Source of the DNA: Prosopocoilus inquinatus
Lineage: Eukaryota; Arthropoda; Insecta; Coleoptera; Lucanidae
Reading direction: 5' to 3'
Assembly: GCA_036172665.1 (NCBI GenBank)
Contig: CM069870.1
Span: 63,798,212-63,862,211 of the forward strand
DNA length: 64,000 nt
Part shown: one piece after another, positions 1 to 11,494 of the stretch
How the letters are laid out: every line of letters begins with the position of its first letter
Numbering within the stretch: the first letter of the stretch is position 1
The notes under the pieces: model-generated
What the model was told of the DNA's origin: nothing
What the model saw: only the letters and a program-made list of their open reading frames with translations
The model's database searches: none
Made by a program: the position numbers and the translations under genes

Positions 1-276
1 CAGTTTCGCGCTGCTGACTGTAATACCTAGTGTACACCAGAGTTCTTTCGGTGTTCTTGACATAAAATCAATTTTATGTCGTTTCACATATTTATCTACA
101 CTCTCCTGAGAGCCTAATAATATTGAGTGCCATGAATCACTTTTTAACAGATTACTAAATTCAGATTTAGCATGTTTTGTGAATGAGAATCCGATTAAAG
201 CACAGCGGCAACGAAAAGGACTGTTAAAATGAGTGAGAGTCCTAGAATTTACTAAAATAACATGCGATAGACTCAT
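1..276 (-). pseudogene. Non-LTR retrotransposon fragment, partial copy
   Basis: The minus strand carries the same reading frame as the start of the fragment at 1646-2089 and is cut by the window edge. It corresponds to the segment between endonuclease and reverse transcriptase in jockey/CR1-type ORF2 proteins. One visible change from the other copy alters the CTPGI motif to CTLGI. It is part of the duplicated block, so it is not an independent insertion. Confidence 0.6.
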
Positions 277-1413
277 CTATTGATATGAGTTCCATTTGTT
301 TTGTGGATCAATGCTTGCTGGATTCCATCAACCTCTACGTTACGCTAATTTATGAACAAACTGTTTGGTAGCTGTTAATTGTCGCGTCATGAGGTTTGGG
401 AATGTCAGGTTTGGGTTCTTATCCCTTTGTCTTTCATTAGAAGTCAAAATCAACTTATCGAATTTTTCAAAAAGTCGTTATCATACAGCACACTTTTATA
501 TTGGTCGTTAACAAGAATCAAAGTTAAACTCTTAGTCTTATTGTCATGGCCAAGCAGAGATGACTTACGATAAACGTACGAAGTAAAAAATGGCAATCAT
601 ATTACACGCATGTATTTTCTTTCATTTTTCCCTGTCCGCCGGAGGTGAAGGCCACGGGTTACTTGCAAAAAGTGCAAGAACGCCAGCAGATAAAAGCCTA
701 ATAGGGAGACGAAGACGTAACACATGAATCGGTTTAAACCCCAAGGATATTAATTTACCTGGACGTTATATCAAACATGAGCAGGCTGAGAAAAGCGCGG
801 AAATTCCCAGCTTAACACCGGGAATGACCACGTAGGTTCGGCTAGGGCCGCAACTTCTTCTATTCTACCTTCACAAGGGGAATATTTCAGTAGATCACCA
901 AATACTCATACAACACGAAACGTGTGGTCACCCCGGCATCTAAGTCTAGAATAATTCGTTGTAAACTCGATTCGGGCTAACGGGTTGAAAAAAGACAAAA
1001 GGGAGAAAAGAAAAGGACCCAAGAAAGTAAACCAATCCGGCAGAACGTGACCTCAATTCCTTCCAATGAGAATTGAATGTCAGGGGTCACGATCGCCTCC
1101 ACGAAGCGGTCGCAATATTTCACAATTCGTCGCAAGCGGGAAGCAAAAACGAAATCGCCGTACTAACGCCAACCGGAATAATTTCATAAACCATAAACAA
1201 ATTCGAGAAACGCGTTCCTAATTTGAAATGCACTCTTCGAAGATTTGAATAAAAAGCGAAAAGAATAAGCGATTCGGGAATTCATAGTTTAATTAAATTA
1301 TTTCCCGGCTCGGGCGGCAGTAAAACACATTTCGCTCAACCGCCCACGGCGACACGCCTTTCTCCGATACGCTAAAAGTAGCTCGATGATAGTAAACGGA
1401 GCTAAACTTTTGC
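1..1413. repeat. Left copy of a large tandem duplication
   Basis: This stretch is almost identical to 1814-3226 at a constant offset of 1813 bp. Differences are a few substitutions, a 15-bp segment present only in the right copy (near 3011), and about 20 bp present only in the left copy (near 1347). The left limit is not seen because the copy runs off the window. The content is mostly non-coding apart from a retrotransposon fragment at its left edge. The similarity suggests a recent event. An assembly artefact from two haplotypes is an alternative. Confidence 0.9.
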
Positions 1414-2089
1414 TTGAGGCTTTTTATCATTGAAAATACTTCAAATTCGATAACTGGGGAGAGAAACATTGTGCTATTGCGTCTGTCCCTAGTATTAAAA
1501 GGATTTTGGCTGGTGTTAGGAAAATCTTGTGCTTCGATAAAATATTTGTTAAAACAGTTCGCAATATCTGTTGGTTCAGTGACTACTTTGCCCTCGTATG
1601 AAATTCTTTCAAAATCAGTTTTTTCTTGACTTTGGGAACTGATTATTAATAACGCGCCACACTGCTGCTGCTGTTACATGAACGTTGCACATAGTTTTTA
1701 ACCGATAATACTTTTGCAGCTTGTATAACTTGCTTATAAATTTTTTTGTAGGTTCTATAGTAATTTAGAAACTCTGTTGAAGGATTACATTTTGTTATTT
1801 GGTATAAGTATTTCAGTTTCGCGCTGCTGACTGTAATACCTGGTGTACACCAGAGTTCTTTCGGTGTTCTTGACATAAAATCAATTTTATGTCGTTTCAC
1901 ATATTTATCTACACTCTCCTGAGAGCCTAATAATATTGAGTGCCATGAATCACTTTTTAACAGATTACTAAATTCAGATTTAGCATGTTTTGTGAATGAG
2001 AATCCGATTAAAGCACAGCGGCAACGAAAAGGACTGTTAAAATGAGTGAGAGTCCTAGAATTTACTAAAATAACATGCGATAGACTCAT
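1414..2089 (-). pseudogene. Jockey/CR1-like non-LTR retrotransposon ORF2 fragment
   Basis: The 147-residue frame at 1646-2089 contains a CTPGITVSSAKL motif followed by a Y-x2-YKKIYK-x6-K stretch. This is the usual linker between the apurinic endonuclease and the reverse transcriptase of jockey/CR1 elements. Below 1646, in another frame, the minus strand continues with IVTEP-like and DIANCFNKYF motifs, which normally come just before the RT fingers. The reading frame therefore breaks near 1645 and the RT itself is missing. The piece is a dead fragment captured in the 1.8-kb duplication. The family call rests on motif order only. Confidence 0.65.
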
Positions 2090-3226
2090 CTATTGATATG
2101 AGTTCCATTTGTTTTGTGGATCAATGCTTGCTGGATTCCATCAACCTCTACGTTACGCTAATTTATGAACAAACTGTTTGGTAGCTGTTAATTGTCGCGT
2201 CATGAGGTTTGGGAATGTCAGGTTTGGGTTCTTATCCCTTTGTCTTTCATTAGAAGTCAAAATCAACTTATCGAATTTTTCAAAAAGTCGTTATCATACA
2301 GCACACTTTTATATTGGTCGTTAACAAGAATCAAAGTTAAACTCTTAGTCTTATTGTCATGGCCAAGCAGAGATGACTTACGATAAACGTACGAAGTAAA
2401 AAATGGCAATCATATTACACACATGTATTTTCTTTCATTTTTCCCTGTCCGCCGGAGGTGAAGGCCACGGGTTACTTGCAAAAAGTGCAAGAACGCCAGC
2501 AGATAAAAGCCTAATAGGGAGACGAAGACGTAACACACGAATCGGTTTAAACCCCAAGGATATTAACTTACCTGGACGTTATATCAAACATGAGCAGTCT
2601 GTGAAAAGCGCGGAAATTCGCAGCTTAACACCGGGAATGACCACGTAGGTTCAGCTAGGGCCGCAACTTCTTCTATTCTACCTTCACAAGGGGAATATTT
2701 CAGTAGATCACCAAATACTCATACAACACGAAACGTGTGGTCACCCCGGCATCTAAGTCTAGAATAATTCGTTGTAAACTCGATTCGGGCTGACGGGTTG
2801 AAAAAAGACAAAAGGGAGAAAAGAAAAGGACCCAAGAAAGTAAACCAATCCGACAGAACGTGACCTCAATTCCTTCCAATGAGAACTGAATGTCAGGGGT
2901 CACGATGGCTTCCACGAAGCGGTCGCAATATTTTATAATTCGTCGCAAGCGGGAAGCAAAAACGAAATCGCCGTACTAGCGCCAACCGGAATAATTTCAT
3001 AAACCATAAACTTCCCTGCGATTCTAAACAAATTCGAGAAACGCGTTCCTAATTTGAAATGCACTCTTCAAAGATTTGAATAAAAAGCGAAAAGAATAAG
3101 CGATTCGGGAATTCATAGTTTAATTAAATTTATTTCCAGGCTCGGGCGACAGTAAAATACATTTCGCTCGACCGCCCGATACGCTAAAAGTAGCTCGATG
3201 ATAACAAACGGCGCTAAACTTGAAGC
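1814..3226. repeat. Right copy of the large tandem duplication
   Basis: This is the second copy of the block at 1-1413. The two diverge abruptly after the shared CGCTAAAAGTAGCTCGATGA segment, which gives the right edge near 3226. The segment 1414-1813 lies between the copies and is not repeated within the window. Confidence 0.9.
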
Positions 3227-3731
3227 CTTTTGTTATACAGGCTGTCCCAAGGCAAGAAAAGAATTTAGACTTGTAATAAATTGGCCGAACTGCTTAGCAC
3301 ATACTTAGCGAATACGAAATTATTCACACTAATCGGCATTTGCCAAATAATTTGCTCGGGATTCGTCGAATGTCGATTGTGTGCACCGCTTTTAGTCACA
3401 CGAACGATGAACAGTACACGCAAAGTTCCTCAACCGTGTTAATGGAGTTATAAACTAAATTTTATGTGTAGTCCTTGATTATGTTGTAATTCGAGGTTAA
3501 CTTTAACCGATGCGGACATAAGACTTTCACACTGGGGGGGGGGGGGAGTCAAGCTGCGGGCACGCTAAACTAAATTGTTCAGAAATCTTGTACCTTAGCA
3601 ATTCCGGCATCGTATTATGAACAAATTCCAAATACAATTTCCGGACCGCAGCGGCCTAAGCCTTCAGACGGCATTCTCCATTAATTAAAAGCAATTACTC
3701 AATTATTCCGGTCACTGTAAGTAATGTACTG
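3227..3731. other. Non-coding stretch with a 13-G run
   Basis: No coding frame or repeat relation was recognised. The only notable feature is an uninterrupted run of 13 G at 3534-3546, which is a likely site of length variation and sequencing error. Confidence 0.6.
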
Positions 3732-3733
3732 TA

Positions 3734-4240
3734 GAGGGTGGGCCAAATTTGACACTTTTAAAGGGAAACACCTGTTTTTGAAGAGTTAGACAAAAACCGA
3801 CCTCGGTGTCTGGAGCTCGATTTTTATGACAAGTTCAATGGTGACAACCGCATTTCGATATCTTGAACCGTTTAGGCGCTAGGGGGCGTTTTTCAAAATT
3901 CTGCGATTTCTAAAAACCTTTATAACTTTTTTGTTTATTAAGATTTTTAATTTACGTGAAAACTTCTTTAAGGCACTTTTTTATGCAGAATTCACTGCCC
4001 TAAATTACTTTTTTCTAGAGTGTTCAATATTTGAGATATAAGTCAGAACTTTAATTTTTTATATGGAACACCCTTTATATTTTTACATTTTTGAAAAGAG
4101 CAAAAAATTCCGTTTACGAAAACATTAAATACTTGATATTTTAATCAAACAGTTTTTGAGATACATGGCATTCAAGTTTTAATTAAAGTTTAATGTTTTT
4201 TGCAACAATCAAGTAGGCTATGGATGACTATAACTAAACA
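3734..4240 (+). repeat. Left terminal inverted repeat of the DD41D element
   Basis: It matches the reverse complement of 5468-5974 from the first base to about 4240, with scattered mismatches and single-base indels. The similarity fades after the shared CAATCAAGTAGGCTATG segment and a few bases more. Confidence 0.85.
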
Positions 4241-4361
4241 ATTTAAGTTTTTTTATGTAATTTTGGTAGGCTGCTGTCAAAATTTGACCATGCATTTGCA
4301 TTTATTTTGTACCGCAGCGTTTCTAAAGATACACTTGTGCAAGGTATGAAAATAAGTAAAA

Positions 4362-5393
4362 ATGTACGAAAAGTACGACATGTTAAAGTGTTTTATAGAA
4401 GTTGGTCAGAATATAGAAGCATGTAATCTTTACTACGAGCAATATCCTGAAAGAAGAGAACCCTTTCGAGATATTTTTTCAGGTTGAAAAATAATTTAAT
4501 AAATTTTGGGTCATTTAAACGACCAACACCCAAAAATTACGAATCTCAAAGAAGAGAAAAAGAATTAGAGAAGATCGTAGTTTTGGGACAAATCGAAAAT
4601 AACCCAAACCTTTCCACGCGACAGTTGGAAGAAACATTTGACTTAGCAAGAACTTCTGCAAGACGGATTTTAAAGAGAGAAGTCCTTACCGCACAAGAAA
4701 AATGCAACACCTCCATCCCGAAGATTTTAATGACCGTGTGGAATTTTCTCAGTGGTTCTTGAGAAAGTGCGAAGAATATGATTCTTTCCTAAATTGTATT
4801 TGGACCGATGAAGCCAACATAAGCAGTGCAGTGGTCTGTAATAGATGTAATTGCTATACTTGGTCTACCCTTATATTACTGTTGAAAGGAGAAACCAAGG
4901 GCGTTACAGTTTCAATGTATGGGCAGGCATTTTCCGAGGCAGAATTATTGGTCCCTATATTTACAACGGTACCCTTACATCACAAAATTATTTAGAAATT
5001 TTACGGGAACAAATTGAACCTCTTGTCGATGAACTGCCGCTTATTCAACTGGAAACGGTTTACTACCAACAAGATGGGGCACCGCCTCATAATGCTCGAG
5101 TTGTTACCCATTTTTTAAATCAACTCTTTGGCAACAATTGGATGGGAAATCAGAGTCCTATACATTGGCCGGCAAGGTCTCCAGACCTAACGCCAATGGA
5201 TTTTTTCTTGTGGGGAAGGATAAAGGGTCTTGTTTTCAAACGGTCTCCCAATTCAAAAGAGGAATTAGAGGCAGCGGTGCTACAAGCTTTTGATTCTCTG
5301 CGTGCCCTTAAATTGGTAAACTCAGTTCAAGCTGTAAGAAAACGGTGCCGATTATGTTTGCAGCAAAATCGTGGACAATTTGAACACTTTTAA
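4362..5393 (+). pseudogene. DD41D Tc1/mariner transposase, frameshifted
   Basis: Four consecutive pieces in shifting frames read as one transposase. From 4362 there is an N-terminal segment, from 4484 a helix-turn-helix region (STRQLEETFDLARTSARRIL), from about 4702 the segment with the first catalytic Asp (WTDEANIS), and from about 4851 the C-terminal half with QQDGAPPH and SPDLTPMDFFLWG. Counting between the Asp of QQDG and the Asp of PMD gives 41 residues, hence DD41D. At least three frameshifts (near 4481, 4700 and 4850) mean no active protein can be made. The C-terminal part alone is open for 180 codons. The likely original length is about 340 residues, normal for the superfamily. Confidence 0.9.
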
Positions 5394-5467
5394 TTTATCG
5401 TTAATTAAGTAAACATATTTGTTAATAACAAAACAATATTCGTTCATAGCCCTTTAAATATAAAACA

Positions 5468-5974
5468 TATTTAGTTATTGTCATTCATAGCCTACTTGAT
5501 TGTTGCAAAAACATTAAACTTTTAATTAAAACTTGAATGCCATGTATCTCAAAAACTGTTTGATTAAAATATCAAGTGTTTAATGTTTTCGTAAACAGAA
5601 TTTTTTGCTCTTTTCAAAAATGTAAAAATATAAAGGGTGTTCCATATAAAAAATTAAAGTTCTGACTTATATCTCAAATATTGAACACTCTAGAAAAAAG
5701 TAATTTAGGGCAGTGAATTCTGCATAAAAAAGTGCCTTAAAGAAGTTTTCACAGAAATTAAAAATTTAATAAACAAAAAAGTTACAAAGGTTTTTAGAAA
5801 TCGCAGAATTTTGAAAAACGTCCCCTAGCGCCTAAACGGTTCAAGATATCGAAATGCGGTTTTTACCATTGAACTTGTCATAAAAATCGAGCTCCAGACA
5901 CCGAGGTCGGTTTTTGTCTAACTCTTCTAAAAACAGGTGTTTCCCTTTAAAAGTGTCAAATTTGGCCCACCCTG
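5468..5974 (-). repeat. Right terminal inverted repeat of the DD41D element
   Basis: Inverted partner of 3734-4240. The open frames that run through it on either strand (5841-6071 and 5914-6369) are chance frames in repeat sequence. Confidence 0.85.
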
Positions 5975-5976
5975 TA

Positions 5977-8241
5977 CTGTACTGTACCTGTACTAATTTC
6001 ACTAAATTTTCGTGTGAACTGATAAGCATGAAGAAGCGAAGTTTAGTATGTTCGCGAATGAACACGCACATGCTAAACTTGTGCTACCGGAATTGCGTCT
6101 CTGTTCACGTAAAAGTTCTTTTTTACGTATTGTTACAGCAAATTTTTTTTTTCACAGAACGTTATCGAAATTGTTCGTTTCTTCACGTTGATTCAAGCAC
6201 GTTCGAGATTACAGCGATCTACTATAAAAGCCCGTACAGGCGCGCCAGTGAGATGAGTTATAAGTTAGCAAGCGAAGCATTTATACCTCGAATGGTAGAA
6301 AGTACATTCTGTAGAAGTGTTATTTGTCAGACAAGTGTTGCGGCTCATTGCTATTGTGTTTTTTTTTAATTTTGTAAAGCAAGGGTTTGTAATTAAAGTG
6401 TTCTGAAATTTAACGACTATAATTTGTGAACCTCCAAATTCATAAAAGTATGCATATACAAGTCGAGCGTCCGCGACTTATTCAATGTTTCCGAAGAAAG
6501 ACGCAAATAAAAACTCTCAGATTTCGTTTTAGTCTGCGAGACTCTTATGCATCTTATGATGCACTACAGCTATTCCACTGACGACTAACCAATTTATATC
6601 TATTTTATCTTAAGAGTAATAATACATGTTAATCCCCTCCTATGTCTTTACAGTTTTTTGTTTTGTTTTTACGTGTACTATCCGTGGTTAATGGGTCATA
6701 CAGTTATTTTGAAGCACCTTGTATATTTGGATGTACGTATATCTGAAATTCTGTTTCTAAGTTGATAAATCATATCGATCAAAGAATTCTTGTTTTATCA
6801 CTTATATTCCTATTAGGACAAGCGAGTAGAATTCTAAGATGTGCTGTTATTATCTTACAACAAAGCGTAAATCTTTGCTGATTCCGACGCATCATCACAT
6901 CTTCTCCTCCTTATCCAACTGCAGAAGAATGCGATTTCTTTAAAAGATACAACGTATGATTTATGTCGTCGATATTACATGCCTAACCGAATACTAATCG
7001 CGAAGCCATCATTCACATAATGAAGGTGTGATGGCATAATGGAAGACGCGCGATTTCTCCGAGGATGCGTTTCGCAATGCACTTAGGTGGTATGCGAGCA
7101 AAAGAAAGAAAAAAAAACGTCGTCATCTTACTCGGGACGACAGACGACATGAATTTGTTCTTTTTTACTCTTGCGGAACCGACACAGTTACCCCGACACG
7201 TTTAATAAATGAAACGTGAAAGTAGTTGTTTACGCTTTAAGTTCAGTGAGTTTTGCACAAGTAAATACTGTCTCGTGCTCGTTAAATTTGTTTATTCATT
7301 CATGGTTTACTCTTTATTCTGCTTTTGATTTATTGCGATTGAAAATCTACAGCATTCCGCATTCGGTTAGTCAGGCTGGTAGTACGCTTTTGCTAATCCC
7401 TCTTGCCTTGCAAATCATGCATGATCGGTCGATTGACATTACGAATAGGCTATCGGAAATAATTATTCGCAATCTGAATAACTGCCAGGGCGATAAGTAA
7501 GATAAATTCGTATATAAATTGCGAACGTACATATTTGCAGATAGTAATTTTCATTAAGCACCATTCGCATGTTGTACATACCAGATGAGTACATACATCA
7601 CACTCGAAGTTTAATCGCAAATAAAAAACAGAGTTTTGATAAAATCTGCAAATTAATTGATATTTTACATTGTCGAATCAATAATGTATTACAAGGGAAA
7701 AAAAAACATCGCCTGTACTTAAATATGAAATATGAAAGTGTGACATGCGAGGTAAACAACTTCTGTACGGACATTTTGATGTCATTAATTATAACCTCCC
7801 ACAATGCACTTTCTAAAGTATCAGATGCAGAGACGACAGAGTAAGTATTTTCTGCACAGCAGACAAATGATGCAGGTCAGATTATCCAGAAAAATAAAAT
7901 AATAAAAGTCGGCGCGAAATAACCAGAGGGAAACGATCTTGTCATGCCGGAAATCGTCGGAGTACATTTTTAAATTGAAATCGAGTATTATTTCAAAACA
8001 TGTTTTAGCACCCATGGTATTTCATGTGCCATTGAAAAAATAAAAGCTTCAAATTACCGCCAGCATTCTCATTTGAAAATTGAACGGAAACCCAAGAGTT
8101 TCCAACGGGCTCAATAATGAACTCCAAATGATTCATGAAAACTTACAAAAAGTTGATGGGGCTGCAGGAGTTCTTTAAGTGATCAATTGGATGTCGATTA
8201 AATTGAATCTATTTTCTATTACTCTGTTTAATTTCTCCATA
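5977..8241. other. Non-coding interval with a possible core promoter
   Basis: No gene was recognised. Short open frames at 7216-7500 and 7569-7844 show no family motif. A TATAAAAG box at 6223-6230, followed about 23 bp later by a CAGTG start-like motif and a long A/T-rich tail, could be a promoter or an old LTR, but no paired repeat was found. Confidence 0.4.
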
Positions 8242-8612
8242 CAGTGTGTCCCAGGACTGATATTGTAACAGAAGAAATAATTATGTAAGCTCGGCTCCTG
8301 ATTTCTGCAAAAGCAAACCTTGGCTTACATTCACACAACGGGTACATCGGTTATGTAATAACATCCGCAGTAAAGCAAAATGCATCACTGGGATCTTTCA
8401 AGACCAACGCCTAACTCTAAGCTCTAAGCTTATGTAAACTGGAAATTTGGTCAATCAGATTCAAATAAACAGTTAACTTTTCTGATCATAAGTTTTTATG
8501 AGTAGCTGAAATAGCGCCATCTTCCGATCGCCTTTTTTGCTGACGAAGTCCCGAATAGGACTGAAACAACTGTACAGAGTATGTTCGAGGGATCCATTTC
8601 AATCAAAAACGA
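8242..8612 (+). mobile_element. Short hammerhead-bearing element, copy 1
   Basis: This ~370-bp unit begins with a CAGTGTGTCCCAGGA-like end and finishes after the hammerhead with CAATCAAAAACGATTT. The same beginning and end occur in inverted orientation at 9884-10227. Shared blocks inside include AAATAGCG(C/A)CA and CGATCGC just upstream of the ribozyme core. There is no coding capacity. By layout it resembles animal retrozymes or other non-autonomous retroelements that carry hammerheads. That relation is inference. Confidence 0.6.
8531..8579 (+). ncRNA. Hammerhead ribozyme candidate, core intact
   Basis: The invariant core CTGACGA lies at 8540-8546, stem II AGTCC/GGACT (8547-8551 with 8558-8562) has five Watson-Crick pairs, and GAAA follows at 8563-8566. 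In the model I prefer, a tiny stem III (C8567 with G8572) closes an AACT loop. U8573 then pairs with A8566, cleavage falls after A8574, and stem I is TTTTG (8535-8539) with CAGAG (8575-8579), including G-U pairs. An alternative uses the downstream GUU at 8584-8586 with a longer, less well paired stem III. The core matches the type I hammerhead consensus seen in Penelope-like elements and retrozymes. Confidence 0.7.
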
Positions 8613-8778
8613 TTTACAGCATTTTTTTAAAGTATTTTATGTTACATTTTGTGTTAAATCTGGCTACGCCCCGCAACCCTTAAGTATACATTACTTTTTG
8701 GTACAAACTCGTTTATCAATAAGTAAACGTTACATTTGGCGGAGCGCCGTAGCTTTAACGCTATAATATTACAAGAAG

Positions 8779-9446
8779 TGTGATGCCGGGTTGCCATGTC
8801 TAGGGAATTTTTCCTAGATTTGGAGAATTCAGAGATCTTAAAGGGAAAAAGGGAATTTTTGATGTTTTTGGCCAAAATCTAAGGAAATTTGAACAAAATT
8901 CTTCAGAAAGTTAAGTATTATTTAAATAAGTGAAATAAGACAAAAAGTATAAAAGTTTTTGATGCTGCTTCTGTTTGCGCATAACTTACTTTTTACCCTT
9001 TATTACAGTGCACTGTGTTGAGCTGAAAAAGCCATCATGTGTTACAGATTATAGATATTACAAAGGCGAAACGGGATTTAAAAAAAATTACTTGAACATA
9101 AAACCAAAATAAGAAAGTAGTAAAATTTATACCACAAAGTAAGCAGGGGTAGCTAATTGATAGAGCGATAGAAGTTGCGATTAGTTTTATTTTTGTGCTT
9201 TATGTGTATTTAAAAACTATTTTTTTTTGTCATTTTTTAATTTTGTTAGTTTTTATAGTATACACCGTTTACAATGTTTATGTTTTTGATAATTATATTT
9301 TTTTTTGTTAAATACTCATAGAATAAAAAGAAATTAAGGGACGTATGATTTATAAGTTGCCTACCTTAAGGCTGGGGAAATCTAGGGAATTTCGAAACAC
9401 AAATCTAGGGAATTTGCAACATTTCATCTGGCAACGTTGGTGTGAC
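8779..9446. repeat. Possible non-autonomous element with CTAGGGAA-rich ends
   Basis: The left side has GTTGCCA followed by CTAGGGAATTTTTCC, and the right side has two CTAGGGAATTT copies followed by TGGCAAC, the inverse of GTTGCCA. Such inverted ends around 660 bp of non-coding DNA suggest a decayed DNA-transposon derivative. No target duplication is clear and no transposase is present. Confidence 0.35.
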
Positions 9447-9554
9447 GGACAAAACGTTTTTGACTTTTTTCTTAAGACTCGGGAATTAAGTTCTGCTTGC
9501 TGTGAATAGAATTTTCAATTGTTATTTTCAGTTTTTGAAAAGCATTTCTATCTT

Positions 9555-9699
9555 GGAGCCTATTCTGTATCAAAGCGTTAATTTTAAAGGGCTGTTAAAT
9601 TTTGTTGCTATGGTAACAACCAATCACAGAACTGTGTTTTAAATTTTAAAGGACCTCTAAATTTTAACGGCCCGTTAATAAGTTACAGAATACGCCCCC
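9555..9699. mobile_element. 145-bp MITE, copy 1
   Basis: This is the same length and sequence family as 16162-16306. Its imperfect inverted ends are (G)GGGC(C/G)TATTCTGTA. The inner part contains GGTAACAACCAATCACAGAAC in both copies. It has no coding capacity and is a short inverted-repeat DNA element of unknown superfamily. Confidence 0.75.
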
Positions 9700-9883
9700 T
9701 TTACAGTGAAACAAACATTATTTTCTTTTCCAGTAGAGCATCCATTTTGTTTATGATATGGCAAAATGTCACTAAGAGAAAGTGTTCAAAATTGAGAAAT
9801 TATGTACAAAATTTCGCATATATTGATTAAACCATTTTTGTTGCTTGCTGTCAAAGCATAATGAAAGTTTTAGAAAAATTTTG

Positions 9884-10227
9884 TGCAAATCGTTTCTGAT
9901 TGCAGTGAAAACCTCGAGCAGCCTCTGTACAGCTGTTTCGGCCCTGCTTGGGACTTCGTCAGCAAGCATGGCCGCCTTACGTGGGGGACTTATTAGGAGC
10001 AAACCCGCTTCAATTTGTCTATCCTACTGCAATGTCAGGTCAAAAAGCGATCGTAAGGTGTCGCTATTTTATCTATTCATTGATTAAACCGTTATATTTC
10101 AGATTATATTATATATTTATGAAATATTTATTCACAAATCAAATTGTTCTACCCCACAATCTTAAAATAAAATTCAAAATTTTAGTCCATCATACCTCTT
10201 GCAACAACAATCCTGGGATACACTGTA
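9884..10227 (-). mobile_element. Short hammerhead-bearing element, copy 2
   Basis: On the minus strand it starts with the TACAGTGTATCCCAGGATTG end, runs through AAATAGCGACA and CGATCGCTTTTTGACC, then about 90 bp absent from copy 1, then the hammerhead region, and ends with GCAATCAGAAACGATTTG. The internal stretch next to the ribozyme is also shared with 28180-28260. Open frames across it on both strands have no family signature. Confidence 0.6.
9922..9967 (-). ncRNA. Hammerhead ribozyme relic, stem II weakened
   Basis: On the minus strand CTGACGA (9956-9962) is followed by GTCCC-AAGCA-GGGCC and then GAAACAGCTGTACAGAGG. The catalytic core is intact, but stem II has one internal mismatch and one unpaired closing position compared with the 8.5-kb copy. 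The GAAAC(A/G)CTGTACAGAG block is the most conserved part of the family, as expected if it forms stem III and one side of stem I. Confidence 0.6.
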
Positions 10228-10780
10228 TATTACACATACAGTGAAACAGTGCACCCTTTAAAACCCTTTCATTTCCGTGGAAAATTATTAGTTATAAGAA
10301 AAAAACTCACCATTTTTTAAAGACAAACTCAGATGCTACAGCCTTTGACAAGAAGGTCAACGTTTTTCTTTTGGCCGGAAAAGGGCACGCTGAATGATTA
10401 CTATCAAGCTTTGATTCTACATTTTCGTCTTAAATTTAAAGAAAAATATTTAACTTTTAGTGAGAAATTGTGTTTCTGATGTTCGATTAAGGCAACTTTC
10501 ATTTTTTACATAAATGAAGGAAAATGAAAGAAGAAATGGCGTTCTAAATAATTCGCTTAAAATCATTGTAAGGGCAGGAGTCGAAGTTATGGCTGAGAAT
10601 GTACATTTTATTTATTTAATTTATTTTATCAATCCCACACCATTCTCACATTAGTCCCACACTAGAAACCTCCCATAATAAAGTCCCTTCCCACATTTAT
10701 CCCACACTAGAGTATCTTAAAATAAGAATGTGGCCATTAGTCGATTTCTATTGATCGCGAGAGATTTTCAATCTAGTCGG
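10228..10780. other. Non-coding interval
   Basis: No gene was recognised. A short patch at 10640-10710 repeats a TCCCACAC(T/C)A motif about four times. Confidence 0.5.
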
Positions 10781-10790
10781 TATGCTAAAC

Positions 10791-11494
10791 TTAAGGCATG
10801 GAATACCGGCGCATTTTTACAATACCGGTAATCATTCGGTATGAAAATACCGGAATTTCGGGCTTTAGGTATTTTTCGGTATTGAAATAAATATGATTAT
10901 ATAAATAGTCAATTTTTCTGTTAAATTACAATAAATAACTAAAATAAAAATAAAGCTTCTTTCTTTGTGATAATATACTACTCAACAAATACTAATAATA
11001 ATAAATATACATAATAAACGTCTTTATTTTGTTGACGAAGTTCAGCCAAGCTGTTCTACCACTTAACCAACAATAAAACATATTTAAAATAAATATAGAT
11101 CATGCAATTAATAATACTAATTATGAAGTCATAAGTGTGAGAGTGAGAAAAAATAATAATAACAAAAAAAGTGAAGTGGCCTGCTAAAATATTTCGAACG
11201 AATTGTTCTATTAATTTTTTTCTCATTTAATATAATTTTTTTAGTGGCCCGGTTCATTTGTTGAGCAGTATAATTATTAGAAAACAATAATAATTATAAA
11301 AAACAAGCACATAAGTGAATTCCTGAAAATAATCAACAAAGAATAATGAAAACTAAAAGTCATATTTATAAATTAGGATGATTTTGTTGGCGTTAAGTGG
11401 GTCTTTTAAATCTTATTACCGATTTTATTAAACCGTATAAAAGTGTCCGGTATTCGGGGTTTTCGGTATTACCGAAAACCGGTATCCATACCTA
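10791..11494. mobile_element. Non-autonomous hAT element with exact 8-bp target duplication
   Basis: TGCTAAAC occurs on both sides (10783-10790 and 11495-11502), the 8-bp duplication typical of hAT elements. The ends are imperfect inverted repeats of the form TA(A)GG(C/T)ATGGATACCGG, and sub-terminal CGGTATT and ATACCGG motifs recur in both orientations, as in hAT transposase binding regions. The 704-bp body is AT-rich and has no transposase frame, so movement would depend on an autonomous relative. Confidence 0.85.

Larger units (their letters stand above)
3734..5974 (+). mobile_element. Tc1/mariner-superfamily element with long TIRs and DD41D transposase
   Basis: The element has terminal inverted repeats beginning (G/C)AGGGTGGGCC and is bordered by TA on both sides (3732-3733 and 5975-5976), the target duplication expected for IS630/Tc1/mariner. 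Total length is 2,241 bp. The inverted repeats are about 505 bp each, very long for the superfamily, and enclose about 1.2 kb with a decayed transposase gene. The ends are well preserved, so the copy could still be a substrate if a related transposase existed elsewhere, but its own gene is dead. Assignment to the DD41D group (the rosa/Visitor type) is inferred from catalytic spacing. Confidence 0.9.

Noticed and set aside
6010..6430. TATA-containing block as a second solo LTR
   Set aside because: No target duplication, no paired copy and no convincing TG...CA ends.
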